From JBCCLJ01 sp039026915 (GTDB lineage: Bacteria; Acidobacteriota; Thermoanaerobaculia; Multivoradales; Multivoraceae): 64,000 bases of DNA. Position 1 is the stretch's first letter, and each line of letters begins with the position of its first letter. The position numbers were made by a program, and so were the translations under genes. The notes beneath the pieces were generated by a model. The model did no database searches. It was not told where the DNA came from and worked only from the letters and a program-made list of their open reading frames with translations. The stretch is taken from NCBI GenBank assembly GCA_039026915.1, contig JBCCLJ010000006.1:10594-74593 (forward strand). Reading direction: 5' to 3'. Positions 15,349-24,136 of the stretch are shown piece by piece.

Positions 15349-16910
15349 ACGTCCGTCAGGCTGAAGCTCTCATGGTGCAGCTCCGCGTCTCCCTGCACCA
15401 GGATGTTCGACCCGAGGGACCCTTGAAGCTCTTCGAGAATCGGGCGCTCCTCCGTCTGCAGCGCGGCAGCCACCTCCGGATGCACGCGCAGCAGCAGCTC
15501 GCGCACCGGCGCACCCGAGCGCATCAACCGCAGCACCTCGCGACGGATCTTGAAGCAGATCGTCGACAGGGTCAGGATGCGCCCCTGGCCCTGGCAGTAG
15601 GGGCAGCGCCTCGTCAGGCTCCTCTCGAGATTGGCATGGCTGCGCTTACGCGTCAGCTCGATGAGTCCGAACTCCGAGATGCTGAGCACCTTGCTCTTGG
15701 CTCGGTCGAGACGCAGCTCGCTCTCGAAGGCCTCGAAGACTTCGAGGCGGTGGTCCTCCTCATCCATGTCGATGAGGTCGATGATGATGATGCCGCTGAG
15801 ATCACGAAGCCTGATCTGGCGGACGATCTCGCGCACCGCCTCGAGATTCGTGCGCAGCACCGTCTGCTCGAGACTCGTCTGCCCGACGTAGCGACCGGTG
15901 TTGACGTCGATCGCGACCAGAGCCTCCGTCTGGTTGATCACCAGATAGCCACCCGACTTGAGCCAGACCTTGCTGGCGAGGGCAGCATCGATCTCATCTT
16001 CGACCTTGAAACGATCGAAGAGCGTCGCCTCTTCACGGTCGAGCTTGACCCGACCAACGAGCGCCGGCTGCACGTGGTCGAGAAACTCGACGATGCGCTG
16101 ATAGCTCTCTTCGCCGTCGGCCCAGAGAACCGAGTACTCGTGATTGAAGACGTCGCGCACGACGCGCAGCGCCAGATCGAGATCCTGATGCACCAGAACG
16201 GGTGCGCGCACCTTCTCGGCTGAACGACGGATGCGACCCCAGAGATCGATCAGGTAGTTCCGGTCTTCGAAAAAGCTCTCGAGATCCTGACCTTCGCCGG
16301 CGGTGCGCACGATCAGGCCAGCCCGATCCACGGCAACGCTGTCCAGAACCCGCAGCAGACGCTCACGCTCTGCCTCATCCTCGATGCGACGCGAGATGCC
16401 GTCATGCTGCACCGTGGGAAGCAGCACGAGATAGCGACTCGGCAGCGTAATGTGCGTAGTGACTCGAGCACCCTTGTTGGCCAGCGCATCTTTGGTCACT
16501 TGGACGACGAGCTCCTGTCCATCCTTGAGGAGTTCGTCGATGGACCGCATGCGCGGCTCGGCGGGCTCGGCGTCCGGTTCCTGCCCCCCGCCCAGGGACG
16601 AGATCTGTTCGTCCTCATCGAGGCTGCCGGCGCCGACCTCGACCACGTCGCTGACGTAGAGAAACGCGTCGCGCTCCAAACCGATGTCGACGAATGCCGC
16701 CTGCATACCGGGCAGGACTCGGGTCACCCGCCCCTTGTAGATGTTGCCGACGACGCCGCGCTGGGTCTTGCGCTCGACGAAGATCTCGACCGCACGATCG
16801 TTCTCGAGCACGGCGATGCGCGTCTGATGAGGGTCGCTCTCGACGAGCATCTTGCGCGCGACGGTGGCCGGCTCGCGCCGCCGTTCAGGCGCTGTTGCTT
16901 TCTGGGTCAT
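15345..16910 (-). CDS. rng: Ribonuclease G
   Basis: 521 residues from ATG 16910. The S1-like N-terminal region (GNIYKGRVTRVLPGMQAAFV, DIGLERDAFLYVSDV) contains an acidic insertion near residues 97-125. The RNase E/G catalytic core follows with AIDVNTGRYVG and IIIIDLIDM (the two metal-binding Asp positions), and the zinc link appears as RCPYCQGQGR. There is no long C-terminal scaffold, so it is RNase G-type rather than RNase E. It cuts single-stranded AU-rich RNA, including 16S rRNA precursor. It lies 25 nt after rodA, a conserved placement with the mre genes, and is translationally coupled to the downstream fusion gene. Confidence 0.95.
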   Translation of the reverse strand: MTQKATAPERRREPATVARKMLVESDPHQTRIAVLENDRAVEIFVERKTQRGVVGNIYKGRVTRVLPGMQAAFVDIGLERDAFLYVSDVVEVGAGSLDEDEQISSLGGGQEPDAEPAEPRMRSIDELLKDGQELVVQVTKDALANKGARVTTHITLPSRYLVLLPTVQHDGISRRIEDEAERERLLRVLDSVAVDRAGLIVRTAGEGQDLESFFEDRNYLIDLWGRIRRSAEKVRAPVLVHQDLDLALRVVRDVFNHEYSVLWADGEESYQRIVEFLDHVQPALVGRVKLDREEATLFDRFKVEDEIDAALASKVWLKSGGYLVINQTEALVAIDVNTGRYVGQTSLEQTVLRTNLEAVREIVRQIRLRDLSGIIIIDLIDMDEEDHRLEVFEAFESELRLDRAKSKVLSISEFGLIELTRKRSHANLERSLTRRCPYCQGQGRILTLSTICFKIRREVLRLMRSGAPVRELLLRVHPEVAAALQTEERPILEELQGSLGSNILVQGDAELHHESFSLTDV

Positions 16911-16935
16911 GGGGGTTGTCCGGCGAGCGCGTCGC

Positions 16936-18072
16936 TCAGCGATTCACGTAGCGTCGTCGCTCGACGTTCAGCACGAGGCCCGTGACGAAAAAGGTGAAGA
17001 GAGTGAACGATCCGCCGTAGCTCAGGAAGGGAATCGGGATGCCGGTGACGGGCACGAGGCCGATCACCATCGCACTATTGTAAAGAACATAGGTGCAGAG
17101 AACGGCCAGGAGTCCTGAGCTCAGCAGCACACCCTCGCGATCCCGCGCCCGGGACGCGATCTTGACGCCGCCCGCGAAGTACACGATGTAGAAGAACAGG
17201 ACGAGGCCAACGCCGACGAACCCGCGCTCCTCCGCGAGGACGGCGAAGATGAAGTCGGTGTGACGCGCCGGCAGGAATCTCAACTGGCTCTGCGTTCCCT
17301 GCATGTAGCCCTTGCCGAGAACGCCGCCCGAGCCGACCGCGATTTTGCTCTGGCGGACCTGATAGCCGTCGCCCAGCGGGTCGCGGTCCGGCGAAAGAAA
17401 GCTGAGAACGCGGTCACGCTGGTAGTCCTGGGTGCCGAAAACCCAAATGCCGGCCAACAGCACGACGCCGACGAGCGCCATGCGCGCCATGAGACGCGGA
17501 CGAACCCCGGCAAGCAGCGTCATGCCGCCGAACATGGGCAGGAACATGACGGCTCCGCCGTAGTCCGGCTGCAGCGCGATCAGAAACATCGGTGGAGCGA
17601 TGATGGCGACGCAGACGAGAAGGTGCGGGAGCTCCAGGTAGCCCTGACGGACCCCGGCCAGATAGCGCGCCAGGAACAGGCCGGTGGTGATCTTGGCGAG
17701 GTCCGACGGCTGACCGCCGAGACCGGCGATGCCCACCCAGCTGCGAGCGCCGCCCGCCTCGTGGCCAAAAAGCAGGATCAGAGTGATCGCGAGCAGACCG
17801 AAGAGGTAGAGGGGCGTCGCCCAGCGCATCAGCGCCCGGTAGTTGACGAAGGTGCCGAGCAGAAGCGCAAGACAGCCCAGGGCCAGGAAGGCGAGCTGAC
17901 GCGGCAGGTAGTCGATGGCGAGCTCGGCGCTCGCCGAACGTACCGTGACGACGCCGATGAGCGACAGCACGGAGGTGCTGCTCAGGACGGCCCAGAAGAC
18001 GCCCGGTACGCGGCCGAGGAGCGAGGGCTCCTCAGGAAGCGTCAGGCCGCCGACTGCCGAAGTATCTCTCAT
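16936..18072 (-). CDS. rodA: Rod-shape SEDS glycosyltransferase RodA
   Basis: 378 residues from ATG 18072, which overlaps the PBP2 3' end by 41 bp. It is highly hydrophobic with about ten transmembrane segments. SEDS landmarks are present: ARSWVGIAGLGGQPSDLAKI, LIALQPDYGGAVMFLP, the periplasmic loop YQVRQSKIAVGSGGVLGKGY, LPARHTDFIFAVLAEERGF and IGLVPVTGIPIPFLSYGGSF. RodA polymerises lipid II glycan strands for side-wall growth, paired with PBP2 encoded immediately upstream. A start further downstream cannot be excluded, but the first 25 residues look like a normal cytosolic tail. Confidence 0.95.
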   Translation of the reverse strand: MRDTSAVGGLTLPEEPSLLGRVPGVFWAVLSSTSVLSLIGVVTVRSASAELAIDYLPRQLAFLALGCLALLLGTFVNYRALMRWATPLYLFGLLAITLILLFGHEAGGARSWVGIAGLGGQPSDLAKITTGLFLARYLAGVRQGYLELPHLLVCVAIIAPPMFLIALQPDYGGAVMFLPMFGGMTLLAGVRPRLMARMALVGVVLLAGIWVFGTQDYQRDRVLSFLSPDRDPLGDGYQVRQSKIAVGSGGVLGKGYMQGTQSQLRFLPARHTDFIFAVLAEERGFVGVGLVLFFYIVYFAGGVKIASRARDREGVLLSSGLLAVLCTYVLYNSAMVIGLVPVTGIPIPFLSYGGSFTLFTFFVTGLVLNVERRRYVNR

Positions 18073-19822
18073 ACAGTTTTCTCGCAATGGGCGCTGCGCT
18101 GCGCGAACCCTGGCCACCGTGCTCGACGAAAACGACGACCACCAGCTCGGGAGCGTCGGCCGGAGCATAGGAGGCGAACCACGCGTGATCGCGGTGCTCG
18201 TAGGGCAGCGAATCCGAAGACGTCCACGTCTTCTGCTCGATCACCTGGGCGGTGCCGGTCTTGCCGCCGATCCGCACCGCTTCGAGCCGCGCCGAGGCGC
18301 CCGAGCCCAGATCGTTGACCACCGCCTCGAGCGCGCGGCGGACCTCGGCGAGCTCGTCCTCGCCGAGCTGCAGGTTCTTCGCCGCCTGGGCGTGCTCGTC
18401 GACGAGGTAGGGCGTCACGAGCCGACCGCCGTTGACCACCGCCGCCAGCATGACCGCCGCCTGAAGAGGGGTGACCAGGAGCGGCCCCTGCCCGATGGCT
18501 ACGGAGACGGTCTCTCCCGGGTACCAGCGCGTGTTGCGAACGCGCTGGCTCCAAGCGGCGTCCGGAACGAGTCCGGCGCGCTCACCGTCGAGGTCGATTC
18601 CCGTCCGCTGGCCCAGTCCGAGCTTGCGCGCGTACTCGGCGATCTTGTCGATGCCGAGCTCTTGGCCCTTCTGGTAGAAGTAGATGTCGCAGCTGTGCTT
18701 GATCGCATCGTGCAGGTCGACCCAGCCGTGCCCTCGAGACAGGTGGCAGCGTCGCCGACGGTCGTGCAAGCGCACCGAGCCGCCACACCAGACCTTGTCG
18801 TAGGCGTCGAGCCCCTCGGACAGCTGAGCGATCGCCAGAACGATCTTGAAGACCGAGCCGGGCGGATAGCTGTTCTGGATCGCGCGGTTCTGGAGCGGAT
18901 GGAAGGGCGAGGAAACGAGTGCATCCCACTCGTCCTTCTGCAGGCGACGAGCGAACTTGTTCGGATCGTAGGAGGGCGAGGACAGCAGCACCCGCACCGC
19001 GCCGTCGCGCGGATCGAGGGCGACGACGGCCCCGACGCGATCGCCCAGCGCCTCTTCCGCTTCCTGCTGGAGCTCGAGATCGAGCGTCAGCTCCAGGTTC
19101 TCGCCCGCGGTGGCCGGCGCTTCGACGAACTCGTCGATGCGTCGACCGCGACTGTCGACCACCAGAACACGTTCGCCGTCGCTGCCGCGCAGCTCGTCGT
19201 CGAAGTTGTACTCGAGTCCCTTCTTACCCACCAGGTGCCCGGAGCGCAGACCACGCTCGCGGTCCCTCAGGTCTTCTTCGGTGACCTCACCGAGGTAGCC
19301 GAGCACGTGAGCGGTATGTGCACCGTGGCGGTAGAGACGGCGGTGCAGCACTTCGATCGAGAACTCTGGGTGCTCGAGGCTCGCGACTTCGAAACGAGAG
19401 ACCTGGTTGAGGCTCAGGTCCTCCGCAAGAAGAACGGGCTTGAAGTCCGGGACCGATCCAACCTCGGCGAGACGACGCTGCAGCTCTTCCGTCTCGACCT
19501 CGAGAACGTTGGCTGCAAAGACGAGGCTGGCGTCGCGATCGTCGGCCGCCGAGCGATCGAAATGAAGTCGGTAGCTCGGCACGTTCTCGACCAGACGACG
19601 GCCTTCGACGTCGGTGATCAGGCCTCGTGGAGCGCTGATCGGTCCCTTGCGCAGCCGGTTGTTCTCCGACAGCGCGCGGTACTCGCTCGCCTCCAGGATC
19701 TGGAGCGACCAGTAGCCTGCAATGACCGCTGCAAAGAACGCCGCCGCGATCCAAGCGAGGCGACGCAGGCGTACCTGAAGCTCTTCGAGATAGAGGCCTT
19801 CGCGATGGTCGAACGTCGTCAT
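18032..19822 (-). CDS. mrdA: Penicillin-binding protein 2 (elongation transpeptidase)
   Basis: 596 residues. A single N-terminal membrane anchor (about 22-43), then the pedestal with PRGLITDVEGRRLVENVPSY and GYLGEVTEEDL, then the transpeptidase domain. Active-site motifs are PPGSVFK (SxxK), HSCD (the SxN position, with the common SCD variant) and GKTGTAQ (KTG). The protein cross-links peptidoglycan stems during elongation and works with RodA, MreB, MreC and MreD. It lies 95 nt after mreD and overlaps rodA. Length and motif order are typical. Confidence 0.95.
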   Translation of the reverse strand: MTTFDHREGLYLEELQVRLRRLAWIAAAFFAAVIAGYWSLQILEASEYRALSENNRLRKGPISAPRGLITDVEGRRLVENVPSYRLHFDRSAADDRDASLVFAANVLEVETEELQRRLAEVGSVPDFKPVLLAEDLSLNQVSRFEVASLEHPEFSIEVLHRRLYRHGAHTAHVLGYLGEVTEEDLRDRERGLRSGHLVGKKGLEYNFDDELRGSDGERVLVVDSRGRRIDEFVEAPATAGENLELTLDLELQQEAEEALGDRVGAVVALDPRDGAVRVLLSSPSYDPNKFARRLQKDEWDALVSSPFHPLQNRAIQNSYPPGSVFKIVLAIAQLSEGLDAYDKVWCGGSVRLHDRRRRCHLSRGHGWVDLHDAIKHSCDIYFYQKGQELGIDKIAEYARKLGLGQRTGIDLDGERAGLVPDAAWSQRVRNTRWYPGETVSVAIGQGPLLVTPLQAAVMLAAVVNGGRLVTPYLVDEHAQAAKNLQLGEDELAEVRRALEAVVNDLGSGASARLEAVRIGGKTGTAQVIEQKTWTSSDSLPYEHRDHAWFASYAPADAPELVVVVFVEHGGQGSRSAAPIARKLYERYFGSRRPDAS

Positions 19823-19917
19823 GCCAGGGGGACGCGGGAGTCAGCAGCAACCTGTGAAGGTAGCAAAGGGCCGCAAGAGCCACAAGGCGCTGAGCTGACG
19901 AGCTTTAGGCCTCGGCC

Positions 19918-20442
19918 TCAAGAGGAGTCGCCCAGACGCATTCGCACGCGCCGCATCTGGCGCCAGCGCTCGAGCCGGCCGCTCAGGCGGCGACGCAGAA
20001 TCACCAGAGCCAGGCCGAGAGCGCCCGAGGTGAGGACCCGAGCACCGACCCACAAGGGATCGGAAGGATTCGCCGCGTCGACGAACAGAAAGACCAGCAG
20101 CGCGCGGGCCGCCTCTTCCACTGCGACGCCGAGCGCGAAGAAGACACCGACGACCGACAGCTGCGTCGACTCGATCTGGAGCGCGACACGCGCCACGAAG
20201 TAGCCGGCCAGCGTGCCGGCAAAGCCGTTGAGTCCGAGCGGGCTCGAAGAGGCCAGATCGTGCACCAGGCCTGCCGCCATCCCGAAGAGAAGTCCGCCGG
20301 CGCTTCCCGAGCTCATGGCGAAGTAGACGAGAACCAGACCGAAGACGTCGGTGGCGCGCGCCGCCGAGGGGAAGACGCGGGTCAAGGTGACGTACACCAC
20401 GAAAGCAGCGACGAGCGCCAGGAGAAAGCGGAGGACTCTCAC
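19918..20442 (-). CDS. mreD: Rod-shape protein MreD
   Basis: 174 residues from a GTG start overlapping the mreC stop by 4 bp (GTGA). It has about five hydrophobic segments, with LLFGMAAGLVHDLASSSPLG corresponding to the conserved MreD loop (GxxxGLxxDxxSxxPLG). MreD is an integral inner-membrane partner in the elongasome. Identity is supported strongly by position between mreC and mrdA. Confidence 0.92.
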   Translation of the reverse strand: MRVLRFLLALVAAFVVYVTLTRVFPSAARATDVFGLVLVYFAMSSGSAGGLLFGMAAGLVHDLASSSPLGLNGFAGTLAGYFVARVALQIESTQLSVVGVFFALGVAVEEAARALLVFLFVDAANPSDPLWVGARVLTSGALGLALVILRRRLSGRLERWRQMRRVRMRLGDSS

Positions 20443-21275
20443 TGAATGCCCTCGGGCAGCTCGGGCGCGCGCTCGAGTACGTAGACCTGCGTCAGCAGGC
20501 CGAAGTCGACCGCCGGCACGACGCGGACGCTGTGAAAGAGCTCACCGCCGTCGCTCACCTCCAGCACCTGGCCGACGGGAATGCCGCGTGAGTAGACGCC
20601 ATCGATGCCGGCCGTGACGACGCGATCGCCCGGCTGTACGCTCGCCTGCAGCGGTACGTAGTCGAGCGACAGGAAGCCGTCGAGGTCTCCACGCACGACG
20701 CCCTGGCGCCGCGTGCGACCGATCATCGAGCCGACGCTCGACGCGCGGTCGGTGATGAGCTGCACTCGAATGTGGTTGCCGCTGCGCGAGTAGACCCGAC
20801 CGACGAGTCCTGCGTCCGTAGTCACCGGCGAACCGACGCCGAACTCCTCCGGAGCGGTCTCGGGCAGATAGGCGATCAAGCTCTTGCGGAAGGCGTTGTG
20901 ATCGACGAGGACGACGTCGGCGACGACCAGGTCTCCCTCGACCGGCGGCTCGTAGTCGACCGCTTCGAGCAGCAGATCGAGACGCTCTTCGATGCCCTGG
21001 AGGCGCGCGCGCTCCTGGCGCAGCCCCAGGACTTCGTCGCGCAGACGCTCGTTCTCACGACGCAGCGACGTCATGGTCTGTACGCGGGTGCGAAGATCCG
21101 TCGTTCGTTCCATCGAGCCCGATACGAGCTGCGCCACCGGTGCGGTGACACGCAGGAGTATTCCCTCCAGAGCGCTGGCGTCGTCGACCGTGCGATCCGG
21201 CACCTGAGCGCTGACCAGGCCCAGCTGCGCCAACAGAACGATGATCAGCAGTGCAACCGCGCGGCGCTCAGACAC
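20439..21275 (-). CDS. mreC: Rod-shape protein MreC
   Basis: 278 residues from a GTG start. One N-terminal membrane anchor, then a coiled coil (SLRRENERLRDEVLGLRQER), then two beta-barrel domains with VVADVVLVDHNAFRKSLIAY, GLVGRVYSRSGNHIRVQLIT, GVVRGDLDGF and PGDRVVTAGIDGVYSRGIPV. MreC is the periplasmic scaffold that activates PBP2. It lies 68 nt after mreB and is translationally coupled to mreD. Confidence 0.95.
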   Translation of the reverse strand: MSERRAVALLIIVLLAQLGLVSAQVPDRTVDDASALEGILLRVTAPVAQLVSGSMERTTDLRTRVQTMTSLRRENERLRDEVLGLRQERARLQGIEERLDLLLEAVDYEPPVEGDLVVADVVLVDHNAFRKSLIAYLPETAPEEFGVGSPVTTDAGLVGRVYSRSGNHIRVQLITDRASSVGSMIGRTRRQGVVRGDLDGFLSLDYVPLQASVQPGDRVVTAGIDGVYSRGIPVGQVLEVSDGGELFHSVRVVPAVDFGLLTQVYVLERAPELPEGIQ

Positions 21276-21343
21276 GTCGAAGCCCGCATTCGGCTGGCAC
21301 GACGGCTGAGCGCACGGCCGACACTCTCGTCCTCAGTGCGTGC

Positions 21344-22375
21344 TCAGTGAATCTGGACCTTCCTCAGAAGGTCCATGTTCTCGAGCAGTTTTCCGGTGCC
21401 GAGCACAACCGACGCGAGCGGATCCTCGGCCGGCACGACCGGCAGCCCGGTCTCGTCGCGGAGGCGCTGATCGAGGCTGCGCAACAGGGCGCCGCCGCCG
21501 GAGAGCACGATGCCCTTGTCCATGATGTCGGCCGAGAGCTCGGGAGGAGTGCGCTCGAGGGCCATGCGGACGACTTCGACGATCGTCGAGACCGGTTCGG
21601 CGAGTGCCTCGCGAATCTCCTCGTCGCAGATCTCCTGTGTGCGTGGAACGCCTTCGACCAGGTCTCGACCCTTGATCTCGAGTCGCATCTCCTCCTTGAG
21701 AGGGTAGGCCGAGCCGATCTCGATCTTGATCTGCTCGGCCGAGCGTTCGCCGATCAGCAGGTTGTACTTGCGCTTCAGGTACTGGATGATCGCCGCGTCC
21801 ATCTCGTTGCCGGCGACGCGCACCGAGCGCGAGTAGACGGTTCCGGACAGCGAAATGACGGCGACATCGGTCGTGCCGCCGCCGATGTCGACGACCATGT
21901 TGCCCGAGGGCTCGGTGATCGGTAGACCCGCTCCGATCGCCGCCATCATCGCCTGCTCGACGAGGAAGACCTCGGCTGCCCCGGCGCTCATTGCCGACTC
22001 TTTGACGGCGCGCTTCTCGACCGGCGTGATCTCTGAAGGAACGCCAATGACGATGCGCGGCCGTGCCGGAAAGCGCCGTCCGCCGTGCGCTTGACGGATG
22101 AAGTACTTGAGCATCTGCTCGGTGACTTCGAAGTCAGCGATGACGCCGTCCTTCATCGGGCGCACCGACTGCACGTTGCCGGGCGTACGACCGAGCATCT
22201 CCTTGGCCTCCTTGCCGACGGCCTCGATCCGGTTCGTGCGCTTGTTGATCACGACCATGGAGGGCTCGCGAACCACGATGCCGCCGCTGCGCGTGAAGAC
22301 CAGAGTGTTCGCGGTGCCCAGATCGATCGCCAGGTCGTTGGAAAACCAGTTGAGGAAAAGAGATCGCATGGACAT
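21344..22375 (-). CDS. mreB: Actin-like cell-shape protein MreB
   Basis: 343 residues. Actin-family nucleotide-binding motifs are all present: DLAIDLGTANTLVF (phosphate 1), MVVDIGGGTTDVAVISL (phosphate 2) and KGIVLSGGGALLRSLD (adenosine region). MRPMKDGVIADF-type and PARPRIVIGVPSEITPVEKR segments are typical of MreB. The start MSMRSLFLNWF could supply a membrane-binding N-terminus. It polymerises under the inner membrane to direct elongation. It lies 90 nt after the FecR-like gene, which seems to head this operon. Confidence 0.97.
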   Translation of the reverse strand: MSMRSLFLNWFSNDLAIDLGTANTLVFTRSGGIVVREPSMVVINKRTNRIEAVGKEAKEMLGRTPGNVQSVRPMKDGVIADFEVTEQMLKYFIRQAHGGRRFPARPRIVIGVPSEITPVEKRAVKESAMSAGAAEVFLVEQAMMAAIGAGLPITEPSGNMVVDIGGGTTDVAVISLSGTVYSRSVRVAGNEMDAAIIQYLKRKYNLLIGERSAEQIKIEIGSAYPLKEEMRLEIKGRDLVEGVPRTQEICDEEIREALAEPVSTIVEVVRMALERTPPELSADIMDKGIVLSGGGALLRSLDQRLRDETGLPVVPAEDPLASVVLGTGKLLENMDLLRKVQIH

Positions 22376-22465
22376 CGTCGGGTCTCGGAGAGCTCGGCAG
22401 CGCTCGGGTCGGGGTGGAACGCCCGCTCGGATTGGGGGCGGCTAGGCGGGTTGTACCACGGGGTC

Positions 22466-23899
22466 TCAGCTCTCGTCCACGTAGACCCAGCGGCGGGCCG
22501 TCGAACTGTTGCCGGCGGCATCTCGCGCCCGGAACACGAGCGGCACCTGGCCGGTCTCGAAGACCACTTGAGACGTGGAAAAGGTGCCGTCGGCAGCGAG
22601 CTCGATGGACTCGCCGTTGACCTCCAGTTTGGAGCCGGGCTCGCACCGCCCGGTGAGGATCGCGATGTTGCCGTTCATCACCACATCGACTTCGATCGTC
22701 GGCGGTACGTCGTCGCCTTCGATCGCCAGATTGCGGAAAGAGGCGACGCGGAAGGTCCTCGGCTCACTCCAGGGCCCCAGCGTGCCGGAGGCGTTGTAGG
22801 CCGCAACGCGCCAGCTGTAGCTGCCCTGCTCGGCCAAACCGAGCGTCGCCGCGGGCTGGATCCGCTGGTCCGTATCGATGATGTTGTCGCCGAAGAGGCG
22901 GCTGCGCGAGACCTGAAGTGCATAGCGCCGAGCGCCGGAGACCTCGCGCCAGGCGAGTTCCAAGCGATCGGTCGCGTCGATGTTCACCGTCTGGTTGTCC
23001 TCGGGCCGCTCGAGCAGAGCAAGGCCCGGCAGCGGCTGAATGTCGGAGAAGGTGTCCGCGGTGAGGCTGACCTGCTGCAGTTCTCCCAGCTGCCGCACCT
23101 CGCCGCTGGCGGCCGACGTGACGCTGGCCGTACCGCGACGCACGCGAACCCTCGAGGTGTTGCCGTCGTCATCGAGAGCGATCGAAGCGCTCGAGTTGAC
23201 GCCCACCTCGAGCTTCGAGGTTGGCGTGTCGACGCCGCTGCGCGCACCGGAGGTATCCAGAGCGACCCAGCCGTACTCGACGAAACCGAGGGAGGAGCCA
23301 CTGCCGGGCCGCCGATCCGACAGCTTGATCAACGAGCCGGGACGCAGTGTGAAGCGCGCCTGCTCCTTGCGAAAGTGGATCTCAGCCGAAGCGCGGTTAC
23401 CCGAGCGAACGTAGTCCCCCTCGGAAAGCAGCCCTTGGGGATAGGCCCTCTGGAACTCACCCTCTTCGCCCTTGCGGTAGCGCACGTCTCCCTCGATGCC
23501 GACGAACCAGGCCACGGCTCCTTCAGCCCGCAGGCGGTTGCTGATGGAGTCGAAGTTCTCCCAGCTCTCTTCGGCAAGCGCGCTGGCGCGCACGAAGTCG
23601 CGGTCCTGCAGCGCCGAGGAGGCTTCGCCCAGGAGAGCCCTCCCCGTATCGAAGAGCGAGCGAAACTCGGTCAGGCCATCCTGACCGACGAGGGCATCGG
23701 AAGCAGTGCGTGCTCGCGACACCCACTCGTGTGCCTGCTGTTCGACCCGAAACTCACGCCACTGTCGGAATCCAAAGAAGAGACCGACGAGGGTCAGAAC
23801 GAAGACGGCGACGCCGAGCCAGAGCCGGACGCTCTCCACCGACAGCGTGTACCAGTCCTCCTGGCGGCGACTGCGTGGATTCGAGGGATTCGTACTCAT
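22466..23899 (-). CDS. Membrane-anchored FecR-domain protein with C-terminal Ig/FN3-like repeats
   Basis: 477 residues from ATG 23899. A short cytosolic tail is followed by one transmembrane helix (about 25-43), a helical region (about 50-140), a FecR-like beta domain (about 160-270: GDVRYRKG, SEGDYVRSGNRASAEIHF, LIKLSDRR), a FN3-like segment (about 305-400: LELAWREVSGARRYALQVSR, YSWRVAAYNASG) and a last Ig-like beta domain (about 410-475: GNIAILTGRCEPGSKLEVNG, VFRARDAAGNSS). The large portion should be periplasmic. FecR-like domains often sense or bind cell-envelope ligands; LysM is not seen. Its place directly before mreB suggests an elongation-related envelope role, which is inference. The ppiD-like gene is divergent. 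Confidence 0.78.
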   Translation of the reverse strand: MSTNPSNPRSRRQEDWYTLSVESVRLWLGVAVFVLTLVGLFFGFRQWREFRVEQQAHEWVSRARTASDALVGQDGLTEFRSLFDTGRALLGEASSALQDRDFVRASALAEESWENFDSISNRLRAEGAVAWFVGIEGDVRYRKGEEGEFQRAYPQGLLSEGDYVRSGNRASAEIHFRKEQARFTLRPGSLIKLSDRRPGSGSSLGFVEYGWVALDTSGARSGVDTPTSKLEVGVNSSASIALDDDGNTSRVRVRRGTASVTSAASGEVRQLGELQQVSLTADTFSDIQPLPGLALLERPEDNQTVNIDATDRLELAWREVSGARRYALQVSRSRLFGDNIIDTDQRIQPAATLGLAEQGSYSWRVAAYNASGTLGPWSEPRTFRVASFRNLAIEGDDVPPTIEVDVVMNGNIAILTGRCEPGSKLEVNGESIELAADGTFSTSQVVFETGQVPLVFRARDAAGNSSTARRWVYVDES

Positions 23900-24059
23900 G
23901 GCCGGAGCGTCGGTCGGGGGTCTGCGGCGAGGCGCCTTGCGCGCTGTGCCGAGAGTATCGTCGAAGATATCGAAGATCGTCTCTGGTTTGAAGGTCTGCG
24001 CCTCTTGCAAACCCCAGAAAAATCAGGGGTCTGTCCTGCTTCGGACTGCTCGCCGCCGG

Positions 24060-24089
24060 TTGCCCGAACCTCGGAGCCGTTGGTACACT
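24060..24089 (+). promoter_or_regulatory. Promoter for the ppiD-like gene
   Basis: TTGCCC (24060-24065), an 18-bp spacer and TACACT (24084-24089); the -10 is extended (TGG at 24081-24083). About 40 nt of leader would precede the ATG at 24137. Confidence 0.5.
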
Positions 24090-24136
24090 GCCGCTCTTCA
24101 CCGACTCGCACTCCCACCCCCGCTGAGGGTTCCCCA

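Noticed and set aside
22085..24136. A plus-strand frame stays open for about 2 kb upstream of the ppiD-like start, antisense to mreB and the FecR-like gene.
   Set aside because: The translated sequence has no recognisable domain, and the opposite strand encodes clear MreB. High GC makes long antisense frames common.
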